A stretch of 64,000 bases of DNA, taken from Oerskovia douganii (GTDB taxonomy: Bacteria > Actinomycetota > Actinomycetes > Actinomycetales > Cellulomonadaceae). Location of the stretch: NCBI RefSeq assembly GCF_015142735.1, contig NZ_JACSPN010000007.1:1-64000 (forward strand), read 5' to 3'. A model generated the notes under the pieces. That model was not told the DNA's origin and searched no databases. It worked only from the letters and a program-made list of their open reading frames with translations. Each line of letters begins with the position of its first letter. The stretch's first letter is position 1. This document shows positions 34,866 to 44,381 of the stretch, piece after piece. The translations under genes were made by a program, and so were the position numbers.

Positions 34866-36062
34866 TCACCCCGTGACGCGCAACCCCCGCACGACCGCGA
34901 CCAGGCTCCCCGCGCAGAGCACCCCGACCACGGCGAGCAGGAGCGTGTACCCGGCGAGCGCCGTGGCCCCGGCCAGGACGACGGGCAGCAGGAAGCCCAC
35001 GTACGACAGGCTGTAGTAGACGCCCGTGAGCCCCGCGAGGTCGGTGGGGGTCGCGATGGCCTGCACCTCGATCAGCCCCGCGACCACGCAGATCCCGTAC
35101 GCGGCGCCGAGCGTCACCGCGGCGACGCCGCCCAGGACCGGCGACAGGACCGTCGCGTTGGTCGCGCCCAGCACCACCCCGAGCAGCATCAGCGTCATCC
35201 CCACCACGAGCGCGCGCCCGCGCGTGACCTGGTCGATCCGCGCGACGAACGGCTGCACCGCCGCCCCCGTGCCCAGCGTGAGGACCGTGAGCAGGGTCGC
35301 GTAGGCCAGCGACAGGTCGCCGGTCCGCTCCGTGACGAGCTGGGGCATGACCGCGTAGGCGATGCCGGCCGCCCCGAAGACCCACGGCGCCGCGGGCACC
35401 ACGACGCGCACGAACCGGCGGTGGTGCGCGACCGGGACCCGCAGGTCCGCGAGCAGCGAGGTCGTCGAGCGGTGGCCCCCGATGGTCTCGGTCGAGGTCG
35501 CGAGCAGGACGAGCGCGAGCAGGCTCAGCACGACGTGCACCACGTAGGGCGTGACCGTGGGCCACGGCCCCCACTGCGCGAGCACGCCCGAGACCCCCGC
35601 ACCGATCCCGAAGCCCAGCGTCAGCGAGAGGGACGGACGCCGCGCCCCGGCCGCGGGGTCGGCGGTCAGGTCGAACGGCGCGCTCGAGAGCTCCTTGACC
35701 CAGCTCGTGCCGACCGACATCGCGACCCCCACGCTCAGCCCCGCGAGCAGGCGCCCCAGGCAGATGACGACCTCGCTGCCGAAGCCCAGCGCCAGCAGCA
35801 CGCTGGCCCCGACCCCGCCCAGGACGCCGACGACCGCGAGGGGCTTGCGGCCGTACCTGTCGGACAGCGGGCCCGCCACGAGGAGCCCGGGCACGAGCCC
35901 CAGGACGTACATGCCGAGGAAGAGGTCGACCATGACGACGGAGTAGCTGCCGAGGTCCTGGTACATGTGCAGGAGCGGCGTGAAGTGGTTTCCACCCCAG
36001 GCCATGACGACGAGCGCCGGGGCGACTCGCAGCCAGCCGGGGACGAGGCGGTGGCGGTTCAT
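34866..36062 (-). CDS. MFS transporter
   Basis: A 398-aa major-facilitator protein with 12 predicted helices. The loop-2 motif is GPLSDRYGRKPLAVVG (residues 65-80), diagnostic of MFS, and the N-terminal SWGGNHFTPLL-like region (MAWGGNHFTPLLHMYQDLG) resembles the AraJ/EmrB-like efflux branch. Substrate unknown. It lies 126 nt downstream of a GntR-type regulator on the same strand, and its start has an AGAAAG site. Confidence 0.83.
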   Translation of the reverse strand: MNRHRLVPGWLRVAPALVVMAWGGNHFTPLLHMYQDLGSYSVVMVDLFLGMYVLGLVPGLLVAGPLSDRYGRKPLAVVGVLGGVGASVLLALGFGSEVVICLGRLLAGLSVGVAMSVGTSWVKELSSAPFDLTADPAAGARRPSLSLTLGFGIGAGVSGVLAQWGPWPTVTPYVVHVVLSLLALVLLATSTETIGGHRSTTSLLADLRVPVAHHRRFVRVVVPAAPWVFGAAGIAYAVMPQLVTERTGDLSLAYATLLTVLTLGTGAAVQPFVARIDQVTRGRALVVGMTLMLLGVVLGATNATVLSPVLGGVAAVTLGAAYGICVVAGLIEVQAIATPTDLAGLTGVYYSLSYVGFLLPVVLAGATALAGYTLLLAVVGVLCAGSLVAVVRGLRVTG

Positions 36063-36188
36063 GATCTTTCTCGAAGGACGACAGCGGTGGGAAGGTACCC
36101 GTCGACGGGCGCGGCACGGCCACGACCGGAGCGGGTGCGGCAGGGTCCGAGCAGGACGACGGGCGGACAGGAGCCGGGCCGAGGCCCG

Positions 36189-36839
36189 TCAGCCGTAGTT
36201 GCCGCGCTGGACGTGCGCGCGCAGCGCCGCCTCGTAGGCCTGGGCGTCGCCCGCGCGGGCGAGCGTGGCGAGCACGCGGTGGTCCGCCAGGAGACGTGTG
36301 GGCGACGTCGCGTCGCGGCGCACGGCCCGGTGCGTGAGGAGCTCGAGGCGTGGGCCGAGCTGCGCGAAGAGGTCCTCGATCACGTCGTTGTCCCCGGCCC
36401 GGATGATGCGGGAGTGGAACGCGAAGTCGGCCCGCGAGAAGGCGAGCAGGTCGCCGTCCTGCTCGGCGACCACCTGCCGGGCGACGAGCTCGTCGAGGTC
36501 GCGCGCGACGCCGTCGGGCAGGGCGTGCCCGTCCAGGGCGCGGATCGCGGACGACTCGAGCATGATCCTGACGGCCAGGAGGTCGGCGACCTCCTTGTCC
36601 GTGACCGAGGCGACGATCGCTCCCCGCTTGGGGAACAGCGTGAGCAGGCGGCACGTCTGGAGCTGGAGGAAGGCCTCGCGGACGGGGGTCCGGCTGATGC
36701 CGAGCTCGTCGGCGACCTCGCCCTCCGTCAGGAGGGCGCCGGGGGCCGTCTCTCCCGTGATGATCGAGGCGGACACCGCGGCGAAGGCTCGCTCGACCGC
36801 GCTGGGGGCCGGGTCGTCGGGCTTCTTGCGGGGGGACAC
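36189..36839 (-). CDS. GntR-family regulator, FCD subfamily
   Basis: A 216-aa protein with a GntR winged HTH (ALLTEGEVADELGISRTPVREAFLQLQTCRLLTLFPKRGAIVAS, residues about 35-80) and a FadR C-terminal (FCD) all-helical domain whose ligand site uses D/H/H (AFHSRIIRAG, DHRVL). The GTG at 36839 is preceded at 6 nt by TATGGT, the leaderless pattern; the longer in-frame ORF is spurious. Likely controls the downstream MFS transporter. CCTTGC and GCAAGG arms, 18 nt apart, flank the start. Confidence 0.83.
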   Translation of the reverse strand: MSPRKKPDDPAPSAVERAFAAVSASIITGETAPGALLTEGEVADELGISRTPVREAFLQLQTCRLLTLFPKRGAIVASVTDKEVADLLAVRIMLESSAIRALDGHALPDGVARDLDELVARQVVAEQDGDLLAFSRADFAFHSRIIRAGDNDVIEDLFAQLGPRLELLTHRAVRRDATSPTRLLADHRVLATLARAGDAQAYEAALRAHVQRGNYG

Positions 36840-36982
36840 CTTGCGACCATAGCACCTTAGATGCAAGGGGGCGTCCGGTGCGCCGGGCAACGGTAAGGTC
36901 ACGACCCGCGCGCCAGGTCGCCGGTCCCCGACACCCCGCATAGCCTCGTTCGACCAGCCGCCCCGACCGGATGGAGCATTCC

Positions 36983-37405
36983 GTGCAGAAGACCGGGACC
37001 GACCCCGACGCGTACCTCACGACCCTCCCCGAACGGTTCCGCGACGACGCGGTCCGCCTCGACGGCGCGATCTCGGAGGTGATGGCCGGCCGGTCCCGCG
37101 TCCTGTGGGAAGGCGTCTCCTGGGGCGGTACCGACCAGCGGATCATCGGGTACGGCGACCTGCTCCAGGCCCGCCCCCGCGGCGGGAGCGTCGAGTGGTT
37201 CGCGGTCGGGCTCGCCGTCCAGCAGAACTACCTGAGCGTGTACGTCAACGCCGTCGAGGACGACCAGCCGGTCGCCCAGAAGTACGCGCACACGCTCGGT
37301 CGCGCCAAGATCGGCAGCTCGAGCGTGGGCTTCAAGGCCCTCGCCGACATCGACCTGGACGCGCTGCTGCACCTCGTGCGGATCGCACGGGACCAGACGG
37401 CGTAG
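36983..37405 (+). CDS. DUF1801-domain protein
   Basis: A 140-aa protein matching the DUF1801 (YdhG-like) fold: LWEGVSWGGTDQRIIGYGDL, VEWFAVGLAVQQNYLSVYV and IGSSSVGFKALADIDLDALLHLV. The family is of unknown function with a TBP-like fold. GTG start at 36983 with GGATGGAG 8 nt upstream; the ATG at 36971 overlaps that ribosome site and is less likely. Confidence 0.78.
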   Translation: MQKTGTDPDAYLTTLPERFRDDAVRLDGAISEVMAGRSRVLWEGVSWGGTDQRIIGYGDLLQARPRGGSVEWFAVGLAVQQNYLSVYVNAVEDDQPVAQKYAHTLGRAKIGSSSVGFKALADIDLDALLHLVRIARDQTA

Positions 37406-37426
37406 CCCTCCCCCGGCGCGGGCCGT

Positions 37427-39265
37427 CTACCGCTCGGCGTGCATCTCGACGCTGATCTGGCTCGCGTCGAGCACCTTGAGCGTCTGGTCCATGGCCCCCG
37501 AGCTGAACGTGCCGTGGTCCCGCACGTGGAGCAGCTCCTCACGCTGCGCCGCGAGCACCGCGAGCCGCAGCTCGCGGTACTGCCGGTGCCGGTCGTCCCC
37601 CTCGGTCGCCTCGCGGTCCACGAGGTCGTCGTGCGCGATCTCCTGGCGCACGCGCTCGATCGTCTCGGGCGCGTAGGGCGTCCCGTCGGGGCGCGCGAGC
37701 CCCGGCGCGTCGATCATCTCGGTGGCCACGCGCGACAGCTCGCCGAGGAGCGCGAGCCGCTCGTCGTTCTCCGTCGACGGGTCGACCGCGAGACCGAGCC
37801 TCCGCACGACCCACGGCAGCGTGCCGCCCTGCACCAGGAGCGTCCCGGCCGCGACGAAGAACGCGATGAGGACCAGCAGAGCGCGGTGCGGGGTGTCGGC
37901 CGGCAGGGACTGGGCCGCCGCGAGCGTCACGACGCCGCGCATGCCCGCCCACACGAGCAGCACGCCCTCACGGCGGCCGAGAGGCTCGGCCGCGAGGTAG
38001 TCGATGTCCGCGATGCGGCGCGTGAGGAACGACTGGATGCGCGCCGTCCGCGACCGCACGCGCGGGTCGTCGACCGCGAGCGGTGCGACCTCCCCGCGCG
38101 GTCCGCGCCCGGGACCGCCGCACGCCCCCGCGAGGCCGCCCAGGCCGGGAGCGGCGACCCCGCCGGGGCCCCCGCTCCTCCTGCCCCGCCCACGGTCCTC
38201 GAGCGTCGGCAGCTCGCCGCGGTCGAGCCTGTCGGTGGCGGCGGACAGCTTCTCGCGGACCTCGGGGTTGCGGCGGTTCGAGCGCTGCATGAGCCACAGG
38301 AGCGCGGCGACGAACACCGACCGCAGCGCGATGACCACGACCGCCGCCAGGAGCGCGAGCCCCGCGGCGGTCCACAGGCTGCCGTGGTCCTCGCGCACCT
38401 CCTCGACGAGGCCGAACACCTCGAGCCCCATGAGCAGGAAGACGCCGCTCTCCAGGAGGAGCTCGACCGTCCGCCAGTTCGCCTTCTCGGCGATCCGGTC
38501 CTGCGGGCTCAGGTGCTTGGGGGCGCCGAGCCCCGTGACGATGCCGGCCGTCACGACCGCGACGAGCCCCGAGGCGCCCAGGTGCTCCGAGGGCAGGAAC
38601 GCGATGAAGGGCACGACGAACGAGATCGCGGTGTTGGACGTGGCCTCGTGCACGCGCGAGCGCACCCACAGGCTGGCCTTGCCGACGAGGAAGCCGATCA
38701 CGACGGCGACGGCCACCGCGTACACGAAGTCGCCCGCGACCTGGCCCACGGAGACGGTCGCGGCCGTCGCCGCGATGGCCGAGCGCAGCAGGACCAGGGC
38801 CGAGGCGTCGTTGAGCAGGCTCTCGCCCTCGAGCACGGTCACGATGCGCGGGGAGACACCGGCCTTCTTGACGATCGAGGTCGCGACCGCGTCGGTGGGG
38901 CTGATGATCGCGCCGAGCGCGATGCCCGTCGCGAGCCCGATCCCGGGGATCAGGAGGTGGAAGAGGACGCCGAGCACCACGGCGCTGATCACCACGAGGA
39001 CCACGGAGAGCCCGCTGATCGCCTTGAGGTCTCGACGGAAGTCCATCGCGGGCATGCTGACCGACGCCGAGTACAGGAGCGGGGGCAGGACGCCCGCGAG
39101 GATCCACTCCGGGTCGACCTCGACGGCGGAGACCGCGGGCAGGAACGACACCGCGACGCCCAGCAGCACGAGGATCAGCGGGGCGGCGACCCCCAGACGG
39201 GGCGCGAGCGCGGTCACACCGACCACCGCCAGGACGCCGGCGATCAGGTAGGGGGCGAACTCCAT
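37427..39265 (-). CDS. Na+/H+ antiporter, CPA1 family (NhaP-like)
   Basis: A 612-aa antiporter. The N-terminal ~530 residues form 12-13 helices; the active-site region is LGAIISPTDAVATSIVKKAG (SPTDAVA, residues about 120-128) and ESLLNDASALVLLRSAI (ND motif). A linker at residues about 340-400 is Gly/Arg/Pro-rich and holds low-complexity GGPGGVAAPGLGG. The C-terminal cytoplasmic tail is acidic and helical. It exchanges monovalent cations for protons. The gap to the DUF1801 gene is 21 nt, convergent. Confidence 0.88.
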   Translation of the reverse strand: MEFAPYLIAGVLAVVGVTALAPRLGVAAPLILVLLGVAVSFLPAVSAVEVDPEWILAGVLPPLLYSASVSMPAMDFRRDLKAISGLSVVLVVISAVVLGVLFHLLIPGIGLATGIALGAIISPTDAVATSIVKKAGVSPRIVTVLEGESLLNDASALVLLRSAIAATAATVSVGQVAGDFVYAVAVAVVIGFLVGKASLWVRSRVHEATSNTAISFVVPFIAFLPSEHLGASGLVAVVTAGIVTGLGAPKHLSPQDRIAEKANWRTVELLLESGVFLLMGLEVFGLVEEVREDHGSLWTAAGLALLAAVVVIALRSVFVAALLWLMQRSNRRNPEVREKLSAATDRLDRGELPTLEDRGRGRRSGGPGGVAAPGLGGLAGACGGPGRGPRGEVAPLAVDDPRVRSRTARIQSFLTRRIADIDYLAAEPLGRREGVLLVWAGMRGVVTLAAAQSLPADTPHRALLVLIAFFVAAGTLLVQGGTLPWVVRRLGLAVDPSTENDERLALLGELSRVATEMIDAPGLARPDGTPYAPETIERVRQEIAHDDLVDREATEGDDRHRQYRELRLAVLAAQREELLHVRDHGTFSSGAMDQTLKVLDASQISVEMHAER

Positions 39266-39327
39266 GGGCTTCTCGTCTCGCTCGGGGAATTACTTCCTAT
39301 CAGACGAAGCATCTGCGCCCCGCACCG

Positions 39328-39939
39328 CTACGCGTCGCGCGAAACCCACTCTGCCGCCTGGTCGCGTGCCGCGCGCAGCATCGCGACCGACTCGCCCTGG
39401 TTGACGCGGGCGAGCGCGAGCGCGCTGAGCTGCAGCGAGAGCAGCAGGCGCGCGCGCTGCTCGACGACCCCGTCCGCGAGCGCCGGGTCCGCGGCGCGCA
39501 GGGCGCCGACGAGCGCGTCGGTGAGCTCGGCCCGGTAGGCGTCGACCGCGGCACGCAGCGCGTCGTCGTGCCCGGCGGGGCCGGTCGCGCACCCCATGAG
39601 GAGGCAGCCGCGCCGCGGGGAGTCGGCGGGCACCTGCCCGACGGCGGAGGCCAGCTGCTCGAAGTACGCCACCACGGCCCGCGCGGCCTCGGGCGGGGTG
39701 CGACGAGCGGCCTCGACGAGGGGGCGCAGCCGGGGCCGGATCACGGTGCCGAGATAGTCCTCGACCGCGGCGTCGAACAGCCCGCGCTTGGAGCCGAACG
39801 CGTGGTAGAGGCTCGACCGGTTCAGCCCGGTGGCGCGCTCGAGGTCGGGGAGCGACGCGCCGTCGAGCCCCTGGTCCCAGAACACGTCGCGCGCGGCCTG
39901 GACGACCGTGGTGGAGTCGTACGACGGGGCCCTGCCCAT
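39328..39939 (-). CDS. TetR/AcrR-family regulator
   Basis: A 203-aa regulator with a TetR HTH (DVFWDQGLDGASLPDLERATGLNRSSLYHAFGSKRGLF, residues about 15-55) and an AcrR-like ligand domain. Start at ATG 39939. It is divergent from DUF1304/MDR genes, with an 18-bp palindrome over the predicted divergent promoter. Cys in PRRGCLLMGCATG is common in the YcdC/NemR-like class that sense electrophiles (inference). Confidence 0.83.
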   Translation of the reverse strand: MGRAPSYDSTTVVQAARDVFWDQGLDGASLPDLERATGLNRSSLYHAFGSKRGLFDAAVEDYLGTVIRPRLRPLVEAARRTPPEAARAVVAYFEQLASAVGQVPADSPRRGCLLMGCATGPAGHDDALRAAVDAYRAELTDALVGALRAADPALADGVVEQRARLLLSLQLSALALARVNQGESVAMLRAARDQAAEWVSRDA

Positions 39940-39968
39940 GTGGACCGCCTCACCTTCCGCTTCTCGTA

Positions 39969-39997
39969 TTGCACTGACCGGTACACAACTGTACCGT
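39969..39997 (+). promoter_or_regulatory. Promoter with TetR-type operator for DUF1304/MDR genes
   Basis: -35 TTGCAC (39969-39974) and -10 TACCGT (39992-39997) are separated by 17 nt. The palindrome CGGTACA-n4-TGTACCG (39979-39996) covers the spacer and -10 box, so binding of the adjacent TetR protein would block transcription. Confidence 0.7.
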
Positions 39998-40074
39998 CGT
40001 AGTGGACCGAACGATACACAATGCGTCCCGGGACCCGGCGCGCACCACGACCGCCCGACCACGAAGGACACCCC

Positions 40075-40461
40075 ATGACCACCACAGCACTGGCCCTCGC
40101 CGGCCTCGCCGCGCTGATCCACGTCTACATCTTCGTGCTCGAGTCCGTGTCCTGGACCTCCCCCCGGACCCGTGCGACGTTCGGCACCACCGAGCAGGAG
40201 GCCCTCGCCACCAAGGAGCTCGCGTTCAACCAGGGCTTCTACAACCTGTTCCTCGCGATCATCACCGCGATCGGGATCGTGCTGTCCGCGAGCGGCCAGA
40301 CCGGGGTCGGCGCCGCGCTCGTCCTGAGCGCGACCGGATCCATGGTGCTCGCAGGCCTCGTCCTGATCGTCTCGTCGCCCGCCAAGGCCCGCGCCGCGCT
40401 CGTCCAGGCCGTCCCGCCCGCACTCTCGATCGTGCTCCTGGTCATCGGGCTCACGGCCTGA
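40075..40461 (+). CDS. DUF1304 membrane protein
   Basis: A 128-aa protein with four hydrophobic segments and the DUF1304 signature ELAFNQGFYNLFLAI. The family is frequently found next to oxidoreductases and TetR regulators but has no assigned role. The ATG has a GAAGGACA site. Probably co-transcribed with the MDR gene 127 nt downstream. Confidence 0.85.
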   Translation: MTTTALALAGLAALIHVYIFVLESVSWTSPRTRATFGTTEQEALATKELAFNQGFYNLFLAIITAIGIVLSASGQTGVGAALVLSATGSMVLAGLVLIVSSPAKARAALVQAVPPALSIVLLVIGLTA

Positions 40462-40588
40462 CACCTGCCGGCCCGCACCCACCGACCACCCCACCCGACC
40501 GACCCAGCGCCCCGCCGCACCCGCCCCCCGCCGGCGGCTGCGCCGTCGGGCACGCCCCACCCGAACCACCGACCGAAGGACCCTACGC

Positions 40589-41593
40589 ATGACCACCTCC
40601 ACCCAGATCCAGCTCGTCGCCCGCCCCACCGGCTGGCCCACGCACGACGACTTCCGCACCGTCCAGGTCGACCTCCCCGACCTCGCGCCCGGCCAGGTGC
40701 GCGTCCGGAACGAGTTCGTGTCCGTCGACCCGTACATGCGCGGACGCATGAACGACGTGAAGTCCTACACCCCGCCCTACGTCCTGGGCGAGACCATGAC
40801 GGGCGGCGCCGTCGGACGCGTCGAGGCCTCGACCGCCGAGGGCTTCGCGGTCGGCGACGTCGTGCTCCACCAGCTCGGGTGGCGCGACGTGACCCAGGAC
40901 GACGCCGCCGCGTTCCGCGTCGTCCCCGAGATCCCGGGCGTCCCGCTGTCCGCCTACCTGGGCGTCCTGGGCATGACCGGGCTCACCGCGTACGTCGGGC
41001 TGCTCGAGATCGCCGGCCTGCGCGAGGGCGACACCGTGTTCGTCTCCGGCGCGGCCGGCGCCGTGGGCACCGCCGTCGGCCAGATCGCGCGCCTCAAGGG
41101 CGCCGGACGCGTCGTCGGGTCCGCAGGCACCCCCGAGAAGGTCGCGCTCCTGACCGAGCGCTACGGCTACGACGCCGCGTTCAGCTACAAGGACGGGCCC
41201 GTCGCCGACCAGCTCGCCGTCGCCGCCCCCGACGGGATCGACGTCTACTTCGACAACGTCGGCGGCGAGCACCTCGAGGCCGCGCTCGGCGCGTTCAACG
41301 ACTTCGGGCGTGCGGCCCTGTGCGGCGCGATCTCGCAGTACAACGAGACCGAGCCCGCGGTGGGTCCGCGGAACATGGGCAACATCGTCACCCGCAGCCT
41401 CATGCTCCAGGGCTTCACGATCGGCAACCACCTCGAGCACTTCCCCGCGTTCTCGCGCGACATGGGCGCCTGGCTCCAGGCGGGCGAGGTCGTGTTCGAC
41501 GAGACCGTGGTCGACGGGATCGAGAGCTCGGTCGACGCGTTCCTCGACCTCATGCGCGGCGCGAACACCGGCAAGATGGTCGTGCGCGTCTGA
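40589..41593 (+). CDS. NADP-dependent oxidoreductase (zinc-free MDR, PTGR/CurA-like)
   Basis: A 334-aa medium-chain dehydrogenase/reductase without the zinc-ligand cysteines. N-terminal substrate domain with VSVDPYMRGRM (the NADP-binding loop of the family); Rossmann fold VFVSGAAGAVGTAVGQIARLKGA (AxxGxxG). It reduces activated double bonds of alkenals or enones. With TetR/DUF1304 upstream, it is likely an electrophile-detoxification module. A CGCCGTCGGGC arm of the dispersed repeat lies just before it (about 40540). Confidence 0.87.
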   Translation: MTTSTQIQLVARPTGWPTHDDFRTVQVDLPDLAPGQVRVRNEFVSVDPYMRGRMNDVKSYTPPYVLGETMTGGAVGRVEASTAEGFAVGDVVLHQLGWRDVTQDDAAAFRVVPEIPGVPLSAYLGVLGMTGLTAYVGLLEIAGLREGDTVFVSGAAGAVGTAVGQIARLKGAGRVVGSAGTPEKVALLTERYGYDAAFSYKDGPVADQLAVAAPDGIDVYFDNVGGEHLEAALGAFNDFGRAALCGAISQYNETEPAVGPRNMGNIVTRSLMLQGFTIGNHLEHFPAFSRDMGAWLQAGEVVFDETVVDGIESSVDAFLDLMRGANTGKMVVRV

Positions 41594-41734
41594 GGTCTCC
41601 GACCGGCCGCGCCGGTCAGGCCCGGGCCGCGCCGAGAACGCCACCGAGTGCGGCCTGGGCGCGGCCTCGTGGTACTCCTGCACGAGGTCGGCAACCTCCT
41701 CGTGGCCGGACCGCAGGCCGCGAGGAGGGGCCGG

Positions 41735-42778
41735 TCAAGCAGATCGCGGAACCTCTCGCGGGCTGGGACGGGGTGTGCGCTCGCCCAGGAACGCGAGAGC
41801 CACGATCGCGACCCCCACGTAGAGCGGGACGAGCAGCAGGACGTCAGGGCTCGCCAGATCGACCTCGACCCCCGTACCGCCTGCCGACAGCACGACCCGG
41901 TTGACCGTGAGGAAGGCCAGGTGCGCGCCGACGCACGTCCACACGCTCCCGGTCCGGCTCGCCTCGCGCGCGTAGGCGAGCATGAGACCGAACACCACGA
42001 GCAGCATGGCGTACGAGACCGGGTCCTCCCCCGGCGGGACGACACCCCACGGGAACGGCTCGACGCCCAGCAGGCGCGTGAGCCCGGCGCCGACGACGAC
42101 CGACGCCGAGGCCGCCGCCACGAACAGGGCCGTCGTGGCCAGGATGGCGACCCACCGCGCATACCGGGACCGGAGCGTCGTGAGCACGTAACCGCGGAGC
42201 GAGATCTCCTCCGGCACGGCCTCGTAGAGCAGCGCGATCAGCGCGTTGGTCCCGAGGAAGAGCAGCAGGTCTCCGGCCTCGACCGCACGCCAGGTCACCC
42301 AGCCCGCTGCGGTCGCTCCGCCCAGGACGACCAGGGCCGCAGCCAGGACGACGCCGCACCCCAGCACCGCCGTCCGGACCGCGGCGAGCGGGCCGACCAA
42401 CCCGATGCCGCGCAGCGGTCGGCCGTCGACCCGGCGGCGGAGGAACAGGATCGTCGGGACGACCAGCGCCGTCACGAGCAGCGCGGGGACGAGGCGGGCG
42501 AGGAACCCGTCGAGTCCCCAGAGCTCCGCCGCCGCGATGCCGACCGCGACCGAGGCACCGAGCCCGACCCCCATGACAGCGGCGCCGAGCGCCGCGCGGG
42601 CGAGCGCGTACGGGAGCGGCGGCTCGGTGGAGACGGGCGAGGCCCGACGCGCGGGCATGGGTGGTTCTCGTCGACCCGGCGCACGCGGCGTGGGACGTGC
42701 GGCCACCGGCGCCGCGGCATCGGTCGGTCGAGGGGTCCTCGCGCTGGGCGTGGTGGGATCCGCGTCGTCGGGGAGCAT
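41735..42778 (-). CDS. CPBP family intramembrane metalloprotease
   Basis: A 347-aa polytopic protein with about eight helices. CAAX-protease/bacteriocin-processing (ABI) motifs are seen as PEEISLRGYVLTTLRSRY (EExxxR) and GAHLAFLTVN (HxxxN). It may process peptides or prenylated proteins in the membrane. Start uncertain: ATG 42778 with a 40-residue Pro/Ala/Arg tail, or ATG 42658. It is convergent with the MDR gene; the 141-nt gap holds a small GACCGGC/GCCGGTC hairpin (41601-41617). Divergent from the kinase gene at 42924. Confidence 0.72.
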   Translation of the reverse strand: MLPDDADPTTPSARTPRPTDAAAPVAARPTPRAPGRREPPMPARRASPVSTEPPLPYALARAALGAAVMGVGLGASVAVGIAAAELWGLDGFLARLVPALLVTALVVPTILFLRRRVDGRPLRGIGLVGPLAAVRTAVLGCGVVLAAALVVLGGATAAGWVTWRAVEAGDLLLFLGTNALIALLYEAVPEEISLRGYVLTTLRSRYARWVAILATTALFVAAASASVVVGAGLTRLLGVEPFPWGVVPPGEDPVSYAMLLVVFGLMLAYAREASRTGSVWTCVGAHLAFLTVNRVVLSAGGTGVEVDLASPDVLLLVPLYVGVAIVALAFLGERTPRPSPREVPRSA

Positions 42779-42923
42779 CGGCCCATCCTGCCGTCGGGCC
42801 GGTGCGCCGCGCCAGGGCCCGCCGCCTCAGGTGCGTCGCGTGCTCTCCTCCCCCGCAAGGAGGAGTGGCGGTCCGTCGCGCGCCGGTGCCGCTCCGGACG
42901 TCGGAGCCGCAAGAATCGTCGGC

Positions 42924-44381
42924 ATGGTCACCGCCGCCCGGGCCCCCGGGTCCACCACCCCGCCGCCACCCTCCGCCACCGACGGCGAGCCCGGACGCTC
43001 ACGGGAGACCGGAGCCAGTCCCGGGAGCGAGCGTGCGGACTGGCGGCCCTGGGTCTTCCCCGGCGTGCTCGCGCTGCTCGTGGGGCTGTTCATGCTCGTG
43101 ACCCCGATCCAGCTCCCCTCCGACGTCGGTCTCTGGACCAACATGATCGCCGACCCGAGCCTCGTGCTGCCCGTCATCACGCTCGGCAACGTCAGCGCCG
43201 TCGCAGGGGTCCTCGTCGCGCGCCGGTCCGTCCGGCTGGCCTGCGTCCTCGCCGCCTGGCCGTTCCTCCTCCTCCCGCTGATCGGGACGTTCGTCTGGGC
43301 CTGGTGGCTCGCGCTCCTGGCCGTCGCCGTCGTCGCGGCGCACGACCGGTGGTACCGCACCCTGCTTCCGCTCGCCCTGAGCACCGGCGTCATCGCGATC
43401 TACTGCACCTCCGAGATCCCCGCCCTGCTGCCGATCGGCCCGGTGACGTCCGGCCGGGAGAGCGCCGTCTCGTTCGTGATCTACGCCGTCATGTCGCTCG
43501 CGGCGGTGTCGATCAGTGCTGCGATCGGGGCGGGAGCCCGCGCGCGGGTCCGCGCCGCCGCCGCCGACCGCGCCTCCGAGCACGCCCTCGGCGTCGAGAC
43601 CGTCGCGGTCGAGCGGGCCAGGATCGCGCACGACCTGCACGACGTCGTCGCGCACCACATCTCCCTCGTCGCGGTCCGCGCGGAGTCGGCGCCGTACGTG
43701 CACCCGTCGATGGACGACGACTCCAGGGTCGTGCTCGCGGAGATCGCCGACGACGCCCGGCACGCGCTGGGCGAGCTGCGCCAGGTGCTCGCGGTGCTGC
43801 AACGCACCGAGGGCGCCGACCGGGCCCCGCAACCTGGGTCCGGCGACATCGGGGCGCTCGTGGACGCGGCCCGCTCGGCCGGGCAGTCCGTGACGGTCGT
43901 CGGGGAGCTGCCGGTGCTACCGGCAGCCCAGGGGCTCGTGCTCTACCGCGCGGTCCAGGAGTCGCTGACCAACGCGCGTCGCCACGCCCCCGGGCAGCCG
44001 GTGACGCTGACGCTCGGGACGGGCGCGGCGCCGTCGGGCACGGGCGAGCCGTCCGACCCGGACGGGCCCGACGGGGGCGCTGCGGACGTCCGGGGACCGG
44101 TCGTCACCGCGCGCCTGTCCAACCCCCTGGTCCCCCGCACCTCGCCCGGGGCTCCCGGCCGCGGGCTGCTCGGGATGCGCGAGCGCGTCGAGTCGATCGG
44201 CGGCTCCCTCACGGCGGGCGAGGAGGACGGGTCGTTCGTCGTCGAGCTGACGCTCCCCGTCGGCGAGCCCGAGCCGGTACCTTCACCAGCACCCGAGCGC
44301 GCGGGGACCCACCTGCACTACTCCGCGGGCGACCCCCTGGACGTCCACCTCCTCGACGTCCCGGACGGGACCGACGCATGA
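42924..44381 (+). CDS. NarL-type sensor histidine kinase
   Basis: A 485-aa kinase. Residues 1-45 are Pro/Thr-rich, five to six membrane helices follow (about 45-205), then the HisKA_3 helix with RARIAHDLHDVVAHHISLV (phospho-His) and the ATPase domain (N-box-like RAVQESLTNARRHAPG, G1 GRGLLGMRERVE). The ATPase domain has an acidic Pro/Gly/Asp insertion (residues about 370-395). AAGAAT lies 7 nt before the ATG (leaderless pattern). Overlaps the response regulator by 4 nt. Confidence 0.87.
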   Translation: MVTAARAPGSTTPPPPSATDGEPGRSRETGASPGSERADWRPWVFPGVLALLVGLFMLVTPIQLPSDVGLWTNMIADPSLVLPVITLGNVSAVAGVLVARRSVRLACVLAAWPFLLLPLIGTFVWAWWLALLAVAVVAAHDRWYRTLLPLALSTGVIAIYCTSEIPALLPIGPVTSGRESAVSFVIYAVMSLAAVSISAAIGAGARARVRAAAADRASEHALGVETVAVERARIAHDLHDVVAHHISLVAVRAESAPYVHPSMDDDSRVVLAEIADDARHALGELRQVLAVLQRTEGADRAPQPGSGDIGALVDAARSAGQSVTVVGELPVLPAAQGLVLYRAVQESLTNARRHAPGQPVTLTLGTGAAPSGTGEPSDPDGPDGGAADVRGPVVTARLSNPLVPRTSPGAPGRGLLGMRERVESIGGSLTAGEEDGSFVVELTLPVGEPEPVPSPAPERAGTHLHYSAGDPLDVHLLDVPDGTDA

